Positions 45,828 to 55,480 of a stretch of 64,000 bases of DNA are shown one piece after another. Position numbers and translations under genes: made by a program. Under the pieces are notes generated by a model. The model was given only the letters and a program-made list of their open reading frames with translations, searched no databases and had not been told where the DNA came from. Source of the stretch: Lichina pygmaea (taxonomy: Eukaryota > Ascomycota > Lichinomycetes > Lichinales > Lichinaceae); NCBI GenBank assembly GCA_963422465.1, contig OY730170.1, positions 1,736,001-1,800,000 of the forward strand, given 5' to 3'. The stretch's first letter is position 1, and every line of letters starts with the position of its first letter.

Positions 45828-47044
45828 ATGACGTCTACGGAGAATGAAACCGACAAAGAGCTGTCGACGGAGACACCTGAAGCACCGGTCGTCAGACATG
45901 CGAGACGTGAAGGTGGCACATCTCCTTTCTCATATCTCTGCTCTCTTTATCTAGGCCGTTGCCTGGACCCTGTGCGTATCTGTCGTGCGTCTGCCTTGGA
46001 GATAGACACGTCTATCTGGTCGAATGAATGGAGGTCTTCATATCCTGCTGTTTCTCCCATGCAGCCTGATGCTCTCATCATGCCAGCTTTCATGACATCC
46101 TCTCCGCTCGTGCTGCCAAGATGAACCCTTTCAATCCGACCTGTCGAGTTCATTGGAGCAGCGCGGATCCGAACAAAAGCTGACATCTGTCTTATCCCGC
46201 CCTCGGGCTTTGGCCCCGGGATATGAGTCCCTCCTCGACAGACGTGCCCATCATCCTGGAGCTGATCCATGCGCTCGCCGAGTACGAACACGCGTCCGAC
46301 CAGGTCGAAGCCACGGAGTCGACCCTTCTCTCGACCCTATCCTTTGCACCCTTTTCATCCGATCCCTCTCCCTCGACAGACGACGACGACGACGACGGAG
46401 ACGGCGTCACGTCCGCGGGCCCAGAAGCAAGCCGCGCGACAGGCGGATACGCTCGCACGCTGCTCGTCTTCACGCCGGGACCGGACGCAAAGGCCGCCGG
46501 CATGGCGCTGTATTTCTACAACTACTCGACCTGGCGCGCGGCGCCGGGGATCTACGTGGAGGATCTCTTCGTCAAGAAGGAACACCGCGGACGAGGATAC
46601 GGGAGACGCCTGCTCGCCGAGGTGGCCAAGGAAGTCACGAACATGCACGGCGCCAGGCTCGAATGGAGCGTCCTGACATGGAACGAGCCGAGCATCAAGT
46701 TCTAGTACGTCGTCTCCTCCTCCCTTCCTCTCTCCAACCAGCACCAGCACCAGCACCAGCACCGATCAATCCTTCAAGATCGACATGATTCTTAGCTCCA
46801 GCATTTTCGTCCAAGAAATTCCTAGCAAGCACATGTTACCTCACCTCACCGGGTCACCGACACATCTCTGCCCCCCCCCCCCCCCCCCCCACCCCGGCTC
46901 ATCGAAATCAAGACTAAACAAAAAAAAAAAAAAAACAACAGCAAAGGAATCGGTGCAAAGGCTCAAGATGAGTGGATGACGATGCGTGTCGATGGTCAGG
47001 CCTTGGTGAATTTGGCCGGCCGTGGTAAAGGCCTTGACTCGTAG
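45828..47044 (+). CDS. GNAT acetyltransferase, diamine (spermidine/spermine) N-acetyltransferase-like
   Basis: Three exons: 45828-45912, 46242-46704, 46942-47044, giving 216 residues. The introns are long for this window (329 and 237 nt); the second contains a 20-nt C run and a poly-A stretch. Spliced sequence reads APVVRHARREDVPIILELI, then EYEHASDQVEATES, typical of fungal thialysine/diamine acetyltransferases. The acetyl-CoA pyrophosphate loop is KEHRGRGYGRRLLAEV. FYNYSTWRAAPGIYVEDLFV is strongly conserved in the SSAT family. The last exon supplies IGAKAQDEWMTMRVDG. An acidic DDDDDDGDG insert lies between the first two blocks. It probably acetylates a small polyamine or amino-acid amine in the cytosol. 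Confidence 0.9.
46871..46890 (+). repeat. poly-C tract inside intron 2 of the acetyltransferase gene
   Basis: About 20 consecutive C on the sense strand, roughly 50 nt upstream of the CAG acceptor at 46939-46941. Confidence 0.9.
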
Positions 47045-47203
47045 TCTTTGGGCCGGAAGATGTACCGTACGAGAGGAACTATCCAAGTTACAAGTTACTC
47101 ATTCTCTCTCCCTCTCTCAATCTTCAATCCCTCAACTTCGTTGCGAGTACGGTACGAAGGAGTGACTTCGCTACGAAAGAGTGACTACGCTGCCAAGGGG
47201 TAA

Positions 47204-49547
47204 CTATCTCACATCCCCCGATTTCCGTTTGATCATACCGCAAAAGCTTTCGAACAGCACGGCGTCGCTGCCCTTGAGCCAGCGAACGACGACGACGGTG
47301 CCGTCCACCGCTCCTTCGCCGCGCAGCTGGATCTTGAAACCTAGCGCCGCGCTCTGAACATCAACCTCGTCGTCTTCGTCTTCGTCTTCGTCTTCGTCTT
47401 CGTCATCGTCTCCGTCTGCGTTTCCGGCTTCGTTTCTGGCCTCGTTGCGGGAACAAGCCTCAGGCTTACCACCACCGCCACCACCAGCACGTGTACGATC
47501 GTGCTCGTTGCCCGTCGTCGTCATCCCTTTGAGCGTCTTCCCTCGACCCGGCTGCAGCCGCGCCTTTTGTTTCCGGCGATAGGCCCTCGACCAGACGTCT
47601 CCGTCGACGAAGCCGACCCCCGTCGCGACCGCAGCTGTCCACTGCCAGGCTGCGCGCAGCGACGTGATTGTCGCGTTCAGCTCTGCGCTGACTCGGTCGA
47701 TGGAGGCGCCGGGTACGGTATAGCAGTATTCGGATGGGAACGGCAGGCTATGGTGTGCGACGCTCGAGATGTTCCGTGCTACGTCCTACTTTGACTGCCA
47801 GTCCCCCCTCCAGCTCGGAGGGTAGGAGGGCATTCGATTCAGCCTGTCGTCCGAGTGGCAAGGCGGGCGTGGAAAAACGGTCGGTTTGGGGCGCGCAGTA
47901 CGTACGTCATCGCCGGGAGAAGAAAGCTGTGCAGGAGAAGGAAATCAAGACAAACCTTACGTGGCCGCAAGTCTCTCCACGACCATGCCACGGCCCAACG
48001 CCTCGTCTTCGTCCCCTGCACAAACTCTGTGACGGCCCAGTTGTGCACGCCAACCTGCCTGAGCCTTTCGATGATGGTCGCGACGCTGCTGTGTTTGCCG
48101 AGCATGCTCGTGTACCACTGGACTTGCTCCTTCAGCTCGATGCTCTCTGCGATCATCCGGTGCACAAAGGCCACCTCGCCGCCGGGCGTGACCATCTCGA
48201 TCTCTGCGCCGGTGCAGGCCTGTCCCGAAAACACACCTGTTTCAGTTGAAAGGAGATTTCTTCGTGGTGGAGGGGAGATGTTCGGGAGTTGATCAGGACA
48301 GGGCAGGGAAAAAGGAGATACTAGGACTCACCGAGTTTGGCGGTCTCCTCTTCTGCTGCGCCGATGCAAGCATCTTCTCGGTCGACTCGTGGAACGGGGG
48401 ATTGCACATTGTGAAGTCAAGGCTGTACGACAACTCAGTCACCGGTGGCCAATGCATAAGCGCACCACAAGGTCCTTTGAATCAGGGCAGCCGTTCGACG
48501 AACCGTTTCTCGCCGATGAAATCCTTTGGTGTGAGTGCTTGTGCCGGCGTTCTCTTGAGCAGGCTGACGCGCCGCTCTAGATGATTTAGTGCCACGTTGC
48601 GCCTGGCGTACTGAAGACTCTCGTCGTCGATGTCTGGTTCGTGGGTTCTTCTGATCAGCCCTCGCCTTCCGTCGGTGGTGAAGCTGTAGAGCCCAGTACC
48701 CGTCCCGATGAATCTCCATCTCGCTCTCTGCGCGCAGCCAAGCAGCGGGTAGATGCAACTGGCACCGGTGCCACTGTGCATGATCAGTACTCTGAGCTGG
48801 ACGGAAAAAGAGAGAGGGCGGGAGAAGGAGAAGGAGACAGGCGCAGCCGTACATGTCCACTCCAACGACGTCTCTGCTCTGGTCATAGCTATCCCGAAAG
48901 TCTTCGCTCGTGGTATCCAGCAGATCTTGAAGCCACAGGATGTAATTCAGTCTGGCGCAGGAGAGGCATGAGCACGGCCTACTCCTTGCGGCAGACGTGT
49001 GTGCTGCCGAGTAAGCTCACCTGTTCGGAACCTATGCGCAGACGGTCTCAGACGACACATCTCCTCGATCGACCACGCACAGCCGTGCCGTAACAGAGAG
49101 CGTCTTACCGGCGGACACAACCTATCGTCTGGCAGGACTACATCCAGCTGGAAATCCCGTTTCAGGAGACTCGTCGTCAACTGCCTGGCACGAACCTCCT
49201 TCATTAGATGGACATACCCGACCTGGCTCGGTCGAGCGCTGGCTAGAGGGGAAAAACTTTGCCGGTACCAGAAGCTTTATGAGGGGGGGGGGGGGGGAGG
49301 CTCTTTGAAGGGAACGGCGTCTTTTGGTGCCTCAAAGTGATTCAACTTACTGAACAGCCTTGGGGTCGCTAAAGTCGAGTTGACCGTTCTCTTTGAGCCT
49401 TTTGCAGAATGAGATGAGAGGCTCGATCAGCTGCGTCTGCCAAAAGGACGGTGCGCTGCGCTGCGCTTACACCTTGGCAAAGTCTGCAGAGGCCTTCGCT
49501 AGGGCGAAGAAATCTACGTCGTCTCTGTAGGGATTCCTGGTCGACAT
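47204..49547 (-). CDS. METTL16-like U6 snRNA/mRNA m6A methyltransferase
   Basis: Ten exons on the minus strand: 49547-49471, 49398-49351, 49184-49109, 49031-49021 (11 nt), 48951-48853, 48773-48700, 48633-48504, 48422-48332, 48219-47956, 47785-47204; about 483 residues. The conserved start DFAKVLKENGQLDFSDP, then QLTTSLLKRDF and DDRLCPPVPNRLNYILW, appear only if the small exons are spliced. SAM motif I is DIGTGASCIYPLLGC (about residue 105) and the catalytic motif is CNPPF (about 179-182), followed by RRPPNSACTG, all typical of METTL16. The last splice is uncertain: a GTAAGG donor at 47960 joined to 47778 would also keep the frame (479 residues). The C-terminal exon holds an acidic DEDEDEDEDE run. 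The 3' end is convergent with, and 159 bp from, the acetyltransferase gene. Confidence 0.88.
49283..49297 (-). repeat. poly-G (sense poly-C) tract inside a METTL16-like intron
   Basis: 15 G on the plus strand, thus C in the minus-strand transcript, within the intron 49350-49185. Confidence 0.85.
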
Positions 49548-49756
49548 GGCTGGGGTGAGAGACGGTTCAGTTCGTTGTGCGCTTCTCGCCGGAGCTCGGA
49601 TTGTGGAAAGGAAGCACTGAGGAAGCACTGAGGAAGCCCTGGGTTGGCAAGTAGCAGGACGAAGAACGTAAATAGGGCTCGCTAAATCACAAGAGCCCCT
49701 CAATGCATTGATCTAAGTGCACGCCACCACTGCATCGGCAACGATCATCTCCGCAT

Positions 49757-50612
49757 CTACCACCATCCAAAACTGCCATCGAACCCAAGGTCGACAAGAT
49801 CGTCCTCGGCACGGAGTTCGACGAGCTTGGGGACCTTTCCCGACCTGTAACTATCAAGCAACGCTTCCATATCCTCATCGCTCAGTTCGCAGAGGTCTCC
49901 CAGGGACCAGGACTCGCACACTTTAGACATCCTATAAATCCCGTCAGACGAAGAACCGAAGCCATCCGAGTGTCACGCATACCATTGCATCCGCTTCGGC
50001 CCCTCTTCTGGCGCCGGAGCAATCTTGCGAAGCTTCTTCCTGAGCGCTCCGACCTTGGTGATGGCGGCACCAATGTTCTCCGGCAGCCCGGCTGCGATCT
50101 GTTTCCTGACGATGCTCGCCAGCTTCGGCCCGTTGCCGTTCGTGCTGATCATGATCTGAAGCGGACCGTCGCGATGGACGCTGCCAAAGTAGAAATCGCA
50201 CTCTGGTGGAACATCCGCAATATTTGCAGGTATGCGCCTCGCCTGACAAAGCTTGTAGACCTGCGTAGATGCTTCTGGGTCGTCGACGGCCGTCAGCACC
50301 ATGTCGACGCCGTCCAAGTCGGACGGCTCGAATTTCCGATCCACATAGTCGACCTGCTGCGTGTCTATCCTGTATGCGACTTCCTCGTTCAGACCGCTCC
50401 TCGGCGACACCACGGTGACTTTGGCATCGGCATTGAGGACGTTGAGGATGCGACCTGCAGCAACCTGGGGTTTAGTCAACGGGGCGCTTAAATCTCCGTC
50501 TGGGCGCTGCACGAACCTCGCCGCCTCCAACAACCAACACTCGCTTGTTCTTCACTTGCCACGCCAGCATCAGCGACCCGTTTCCCTCAATCGCAGGGAA
50601 GCTGGGGGCCAT
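49757..50612 (-). CDS. MET8: siroheme synthase: precorrin-2 dehydrogenase / sirohydrochlorin ferrochelatase
   Basis: Three exons on the minus strand: 50612-50517, 50464-49983, 49931-49757, giving 250 residues (yeast Met8 is 274). It carries out the last two steps to siroheme, the cofactor of sulfite and nitrite reductases. The NAD motif VLVVGGGEVAAGR is rebuilt across intron 1. Other family blocks are VDMVLTAVDDPEAST, NIADVPPECDFYFGS (with the conserved Asp region of the active site) and GPLQIMISTNGNGPKLA. The last exon, MSKVCESWSLGDL, supplies the helical C-terminal domain. The stop follows DGSFGWW. It lies head to head with the PEP7 gene over 178 bp that contain three GATA sites. Confidence 0.93.
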
Positions 50613-50683
50613 TGTGGAGCGCGACTCGATTGACGATTGATGCAGGCACGTCGTTGTCTGATTACATCTTTTCGCAGACCCAG

Positions 50684-50700
50684 CTTATCGATAAGATAAG
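50684..50700. promoter_or_regulatory. cluster of three GATA-factor sites between MET8 and PEP7
   Basis: CTTATC (50684-50689), GATAAG (50690-50695) and GATAAG (50695-50700) are contiguous, the first two forming a perfect CTTATCGATAAG palindrome. They lie 72 bp upstream of the MET8 ATG and 91 bp upstream of the PEP7 ATG. GATAAG is the site of AreA/NIT2-type nitrogen regulators and SreA-type iron regulators. Which gene they control is inference. Confidence 0.7.
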
Positions 50701-50790
50701 CTCTTGATCGGATTAGTCATCGGCCGGCGCGACCCCTCGGCCCTATTCGAGTATCTCGTACCAAGACTTGCCGTCGGTCGTTCAGCCAAG

Positions 50791-53412
50791 ATGTCGAGGA
50801 AACTCGGAGGTGGAAGGATTCTAGGGAGTGGAAGGTCGCTGTCGCCTGCGCTGGGCCTTCCACCCAGGAGTTCCAGCTTGATATCGCCATCGGAGAGCTC
50901 CATTTCGTTGTCGTCCGAAACATCGGCTTCACAGTTGTCCGGCGAAGGCTACAGCAATGATCTGTCCTCGAAGGTGTCTCTGGACAACGGGATCCCCCTT
51001 TCGAGCGAAACGACGACGACGCAGCTGGTCTGCCCCATCTGCAATGAGGATATGGTGGGTCTCCCGTACCACGCCATATGAGCCCGTTACTGAGGCTTGA
51101 TAGTTGACGTTGCTGCAACTGAACAGGTATACCCCCCTGTCCGTGACATGACCAAAGTGGCCCACGCTTATTCCGATACAGACATCTTGACGATAATCAC
51201 CAGAACCTCGAGGCTGTGGAACAAGATGAGGTCAAGACGTGGTTCAAGAAGCAGATGGTCAAGGCCAAGAAATTTCAGCCGTTGGCCGTGCTCAACCAGA
51301 AGCTGAAAGGACTGGACGTCTTTGAAGCCAACGAGGCTCAGGCCTCATTGTCTCAGGCGCCTAGCATCGCTGCATCGGCAGAGCCATCGGCCGCGGATCC
51401 CGATGATCTCGTCAGCAAGTCACATTGGCAGCGGCCTACCCCAGGTGACAGATGCCTCGAGCCGACATGTGGCAAAGCACTTGGCGCCAGGAATGGAAGC
51501 GTCAACTGTCGAAAATGCGGTAGACTGTTCTGCAACGAGCATACGATGTACCAGATGAAGCTATCGAGATCGGCGCAGCACGAGCCCGTCCGCGGCTTCT
51601 GGTGCAGGGTATGCGAGACATGCTACAAGTCGAGAGAAGGATACGGCGATCATACTGGTGCGGCTGTCCTTTGGAGTTCCGTTCTCAGCTTCTGGGCAAA
51701 GCAAGCTGACAGCGTCTACTAGGCTCTACGCGTGACCACAGCCAAGACTTTTTAGCGACTCGACGTAAAGCCGTGGATGCGAGGTTCCTGGAGATCACTC
51801 GCTTGGAGAAGCGCCTGACGAAGCTCACGCAGCTCCTCAGCAGCCAGCTGCTAGACCAAGGCGGCGGCGGCGGCGGCGGCAGCGGTACCGGCCTTCTTCG
51901 CTGGCCGCTGGGCGCGAGCAGAAACCAGCGCAAGGCGCTCGAGCAGTCCGTCGTGGCGTGGGAAGACGACGCAGGCGTCTCAATGTGTCCGTTCTGCCAC
52001 CAGGAGTTCTCTGCGTACACGAATCGACGACATCACTGTCGGCTCTGCGGGCGTGTCGTCTGCGGAGATGCCAGCACGGGCTGCTCCAGCGAGGTCTCGC
52101 TCGACGTCGCCAGTCGTGAGTTTTGTCCCCGAACGACGGCAGCATGGACAGATGGGTAGACGTACGGTTCGTGGAGCGGTGACCTTTTAGACTGACGAAT
52201 CCTCCCGATCCCCCTTTTGTGGAGGGGGATGGGGTCTGAAAATCAAAGCTACGGACGTCGTCTCCGAAAAGCCTCCCTCCGGCGACTTGCACATCCAAGT
52301 GCGGATGTGCAAGGACTGCAGCCATACGCTGTTCAGCCGGCGCGACCGCGCGGAGGAGCTGGCCAGGAAGCCAGCCGATCTTCGGTCATACGAGAGCCTT
52401 GTCCAGTTTGAGAGGGGCATCCGTGCACTGCTGCCACGATTCCAATCTCTACTTGTTTTCCTACAGTACGGCCGCTCCGCTTCCTCCCCCCCCCCCCCCT
52501 TCCCAGGACTGAATTTCTTCCGAAAGCGTGCTCACCTGTGCCGAATATGTACTCACCTGTGGCTCCGCCAGAGACCCTGAAACGCCGCCGTCGAGCAGTC
52601 AACTGGCCGAGGCGTCCAAGATCCGACGTCGCCTGATGGATTCCTTTGCTCAGTACGACGTCGCGGCGAGGCGCATCAGGGACCTCCCGAGCGACTCTTC
52701 CGCTCAGCGACGGCTGCAGAAGGCCGTTCACCAGCAGGCCACGAGCTTTCTACATCTGTACATGCTGCCGCTGAAGACGCTCCCAAGGGTCTTGAGGGGC
52801 GTGTCGTCCGCTGCGATGTCGTCGTCCTCGCTGTCGTCGTCGTCGTCGTCGTCGTCGGCGACATTGATGAACGGGATCAACGGGCGTCACCAGCACCGCC
52901 GACGAGACGGCAACGGCAACGGAAACGACAAGAACCAAAAGGCATCGTCATCGCTCCTCATCTCATCCGAGACCAGCGGTCTCGACGGCGCCAACAACAG
53001 CAGCACCGCCAGCACCGCCAGCGCCACCAGCACGCTGATCTCAGCAATGGAAGCCGAAGAGCGCCAACTCCGCGAACGGCTGATCGTGCTTGAGGAGCAA
53101 CGCTTCTTCGTCGACGACATGCTCGCCACGGCTCGCCGGCGCCGCAAGTTCGACGACCTCACCGCCTTGACCCACAACCTCGCCGATCTGAAGCACGAGA
53201 TCAACGTCGTCAACGATACGCTCGGACGCCTGGATTTCGCGGCGGTGTATGAGGGTGGTGTGGTGACGGGCGGCGCTGCTTCTGGTTCTGTTCCTGGTCC
53301 TGTTCCCGTTCCTGGTTTAGGTTCTGGTTCTGGTTCTGCTCCAGTCTCGTCGGCCCATCTTCCGTCGTTGAAGGTCAACGGCGAGGACCCATCTGGACTC
53401 GTCCTCTCGTGA
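50791..53412 (+). CDS. PEP7: vacuolar segregation protein PEP7/VAC1, FYVE endosomal tether
   Basis: Six exons: 50791-51054, 51104-51126 (23 nt), 51182-51657, 51723-52115, 52249-52465, 52572-53412, giving 737 residues. Pep7/Vac1 binds PI3P and Rab5-type Vps21 and promotes Golgi-to-endosome vesicle fusion. A C2H2 finger (CPICNEDMLTLLQLNRHLDD) is created by joining exons 1-3. FYVE-like finger 1 has CGKALGARNGSVNCRKCGR; FYVE 2 has CPFCHQEF and RRHHCRLCGRVVC, the PI3P-binding RHHCR motif. The C-terminal helices (SKIRRRLMDSFAQYD; RQLRERLIVLEEQRFFV) match the Rabenosyn-type Rab-binding region. A Ser-rich insert (52810-52860) and a Gly/Ser/Pro tail are variable. The acceptor of intron 4 (AAG at 52246-52248) is weak, so that junction is the least sure. 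Confidence 0.92.
52486..52499 (+). repeat. poly-C tract inside PEP7 intron 5
   Basis: 14 consecutive C on the sense strand, within the intron 52466-52571. Confidence 0.85.
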
Positions 53413-53815
53413 TGCGCCTGTGCCCTTATCCCTTTGCTCTTCCTTCTTTCCCTCTTCCCTGTCTTCACCCTTCCTCCTGCTCCCACCCCCACCCCCCCGG
53501 CGTCTCTGCATCTCTCTTTTTGGCGTGTCATCATCTTGTCTCTCTTTCTCTTCTCTTTTCTCTGCTAATTATTCCTTTCCTCCGACCGCCGCCCGGCTAC
53601 TTGTGACGCAGCATATACTGTACTCATACGCGCGTACTGTACGCAGCATCTACCTATGAGTACGTATCCCGTACGAACGTATGTGCTGCATACACTACCG
53701 TGCCTTGTCAACCCACCAGGGCCCATCAAGATTCGTGCTCCCTTGTCCCAATTTTTCAGAGCCACTGTCTCTGGGAGTATCAGCTTTCGTCCGCCGTAAG
53801 ACAACCATCATCATG
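53413..53815. other. convergent spacer PEP7 / ADE8
   Basis: 403 bp between two 3' ends; CT-rich (53420-53590) and containing GTACTGTACG-type motifs. No gene seen. Confidence 0.5.
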
Positions 53816-54695
53816 TTATTTTGCGCTGTCGAGGATGCTGATGCTGCTGCTGCTGCTGTCGCTTTTCTTTTCCGGTAAACGCTCCAAGGCCAGTCGAGTG
53901 CCGTCGACAATCAAGCGATGTTCGACGACATGCATCCTGTTTTCCAAGTCTTCGAGGCTCTCGTCTCTTCTCAAGGGGACTTCTTCCGTGATGATGGCTT
54001 CGCCGCAGTCGACTTGGGCTGAAAGGCCGAGGTAAGAACAGGGAGACGTGAGCCCGCGGCCACGACGGAAAAAGACAGGACAAGACAAGACAAGATGGCG
54101 GCCAACAGAAAACAGGTGTTGGACGGATTTACAGGAAGTGATACGTCGACCAGGACCCGGACTCGGTCCTTTTTCTTTTTCGAACAAACTTACCGATGAC
54201 GTAGTGCACCATGACGCCGGTCCTGTCGAGGTTGTCGTCGCGTGCCTTGCGCCAGGCGCGCTCGATCGCGGCGGCGCCGTTGAACTGGCCGGGGAGGGCG
54301 GGGTGGAGGTTGATGGCGGGGACGCCGGCGCGGGCGAGCGGGGTCAGGAAGGCGTCGGAGAGGACGTGCATCCAGCCGGCGCAGACGACAAGGTCCGGGT
54401 CGTCGGCGAGGACGAGGGCGGCGAGGTCGGCGTCGTACGCCCGTCGCGCCTCGTCGCCGTACCTGATCGACGCCTCGGCCGACGGGAAGCGCGCCCCGTA
54501 CCGGACCAGGTTGTGGTAGTGCGTCGCGATGCCCGCCTCCCTCGCCCGCTCCAGCCCCCGCGCCCCCTTCCGGTTCGAGATCACCCGCACGATCCCACTC
54601 TTCGCCACCGTCCCAGAGAAGCACCCGTCTATCAGCGCCTGCAGATTCGAGCCGTTGCCTGATATCAGCACCGTCAGTCGCGCTGGGCCTGCCAT
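53816..54695 (-). CDS. ADE8: phosphoribosylglycinamide formyltransferase (GART)
   Basis: Two exons on the minus strand: 54695-54194 and 54018-53816, with a 175-nt intron, giving 234 residues. It transfers a formyl group from 10-formyl-THF to GAR, step three of purine synthesis. Motifs: LTVLISGNGSNLQALID at the N-terminus, then VISNRKGARGLERA, VVCAGWMHVLS, and INLHPALPGQFNGA with the catalytic His and adjacent Asn region; the catalytic Asp is in AQVDCGEAI, which is joined to VMVHYVI only after splicing. RYGDEARRAYDADLAALVL is the usual fungal helix region. The C-terminus ends in a Ser run. Length is normal for a monofunctional fungal enzyme. Confidence 0.94.
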
Positions 54696-55480
54696 TTCGC
54701 TGTTAGTACGTTAGCACAGGACTTGTGGCGCCGCGGTTATCCCTGGTTGGGGGGGGGGGGGCTGCTGTACGTACCGGTACGGTAAGGTAAGCGTAGTCAC
54801 GTGATTACCTGTATGGTTTTCACTCTGTACGGTAAGCGCGACAAGCGCCTCATGCGACACAAGATACGTACTGTACGTATGTATGTACGTACGTACGAGT
54901 AGAGTCCCCTGGTCCTAGTATCACTACTTCCGTACACCCTCGTGGCATGTCTGCTAGGCATAAGTACCTGTCGACCGACAAGGAACCAAGAAGCGGCTTC
55001 CCGACAAAGGAGACAAGGGAGCCTCAGGAGCAGGTGCGGTACTACCACCGGAAGCTCCGGGTACGGGAGTTACCGTATGGGAACAAGCAGCCCCCAGACG
55101 GTTCCTCTTTTGTTCTGTCAGGCCGTTAGATGTTTCTAGATTATTCGATTGTCTGATAGATCCAGGTTGGGCCACTGTCTACACAATTGCTGCTCTTTCG
55201 TAGGTGGGGGGGGGGGGGGGGGGGGAAATCATCAATGCGACGGTTGATCTCGCTCTCCCTGCTTGGCGAACTTTGTGCCGCTAAACAAGAATCACGTCGG
55301 CCTATGCCATCGAACTTCCGAAGGATAAGAACTCCAGGAGTCTTCTCATCGACGATGATTACGGCGCAAAGTCAAGCTGCCATCGCAGTAGAATTCATAC
55401 AAGACAGCATGAACCAACCGTACGGCAAAGGGGCGGAGGAACAGAATGCCAAGCAAGAGCCCGATCAAAGCCTGTAGCCT
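54696..55480. other. spacer with poly-G tracts and GTAC motifs
   Basis: No gene supported. G runs lie at 54749-54761 and 55206-55225, and a TACGTAC-rich cluster at 54764-54900. The first part is the ADE8 promoter. Confidence 0.5.
55206..55225. repeat. 20-nt poly-G tract
   Basis: Uninterrupted G run in the spacer downstream of the glutaminyl-tRNA synthetase gene. Confidence 0.9.

Noticed and set aside
48332-48390. apparent one-base frameshift in the METTL16-like gene after CNPPF
   Set aside because: The frame at first seemed to miss an Ala/Glu helix, but the existing reading RRPPNSACTG matches the METTL16 family, so no frameshift is needed.
49437-49472. 36-nt intron at the end of METTL16-like exon 1
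   Set aside because: A GTAAGC donor two bases later joined to 49398 gives a normal 72-nt intron and restores the family sequence DFAKVLKENGQLDF.
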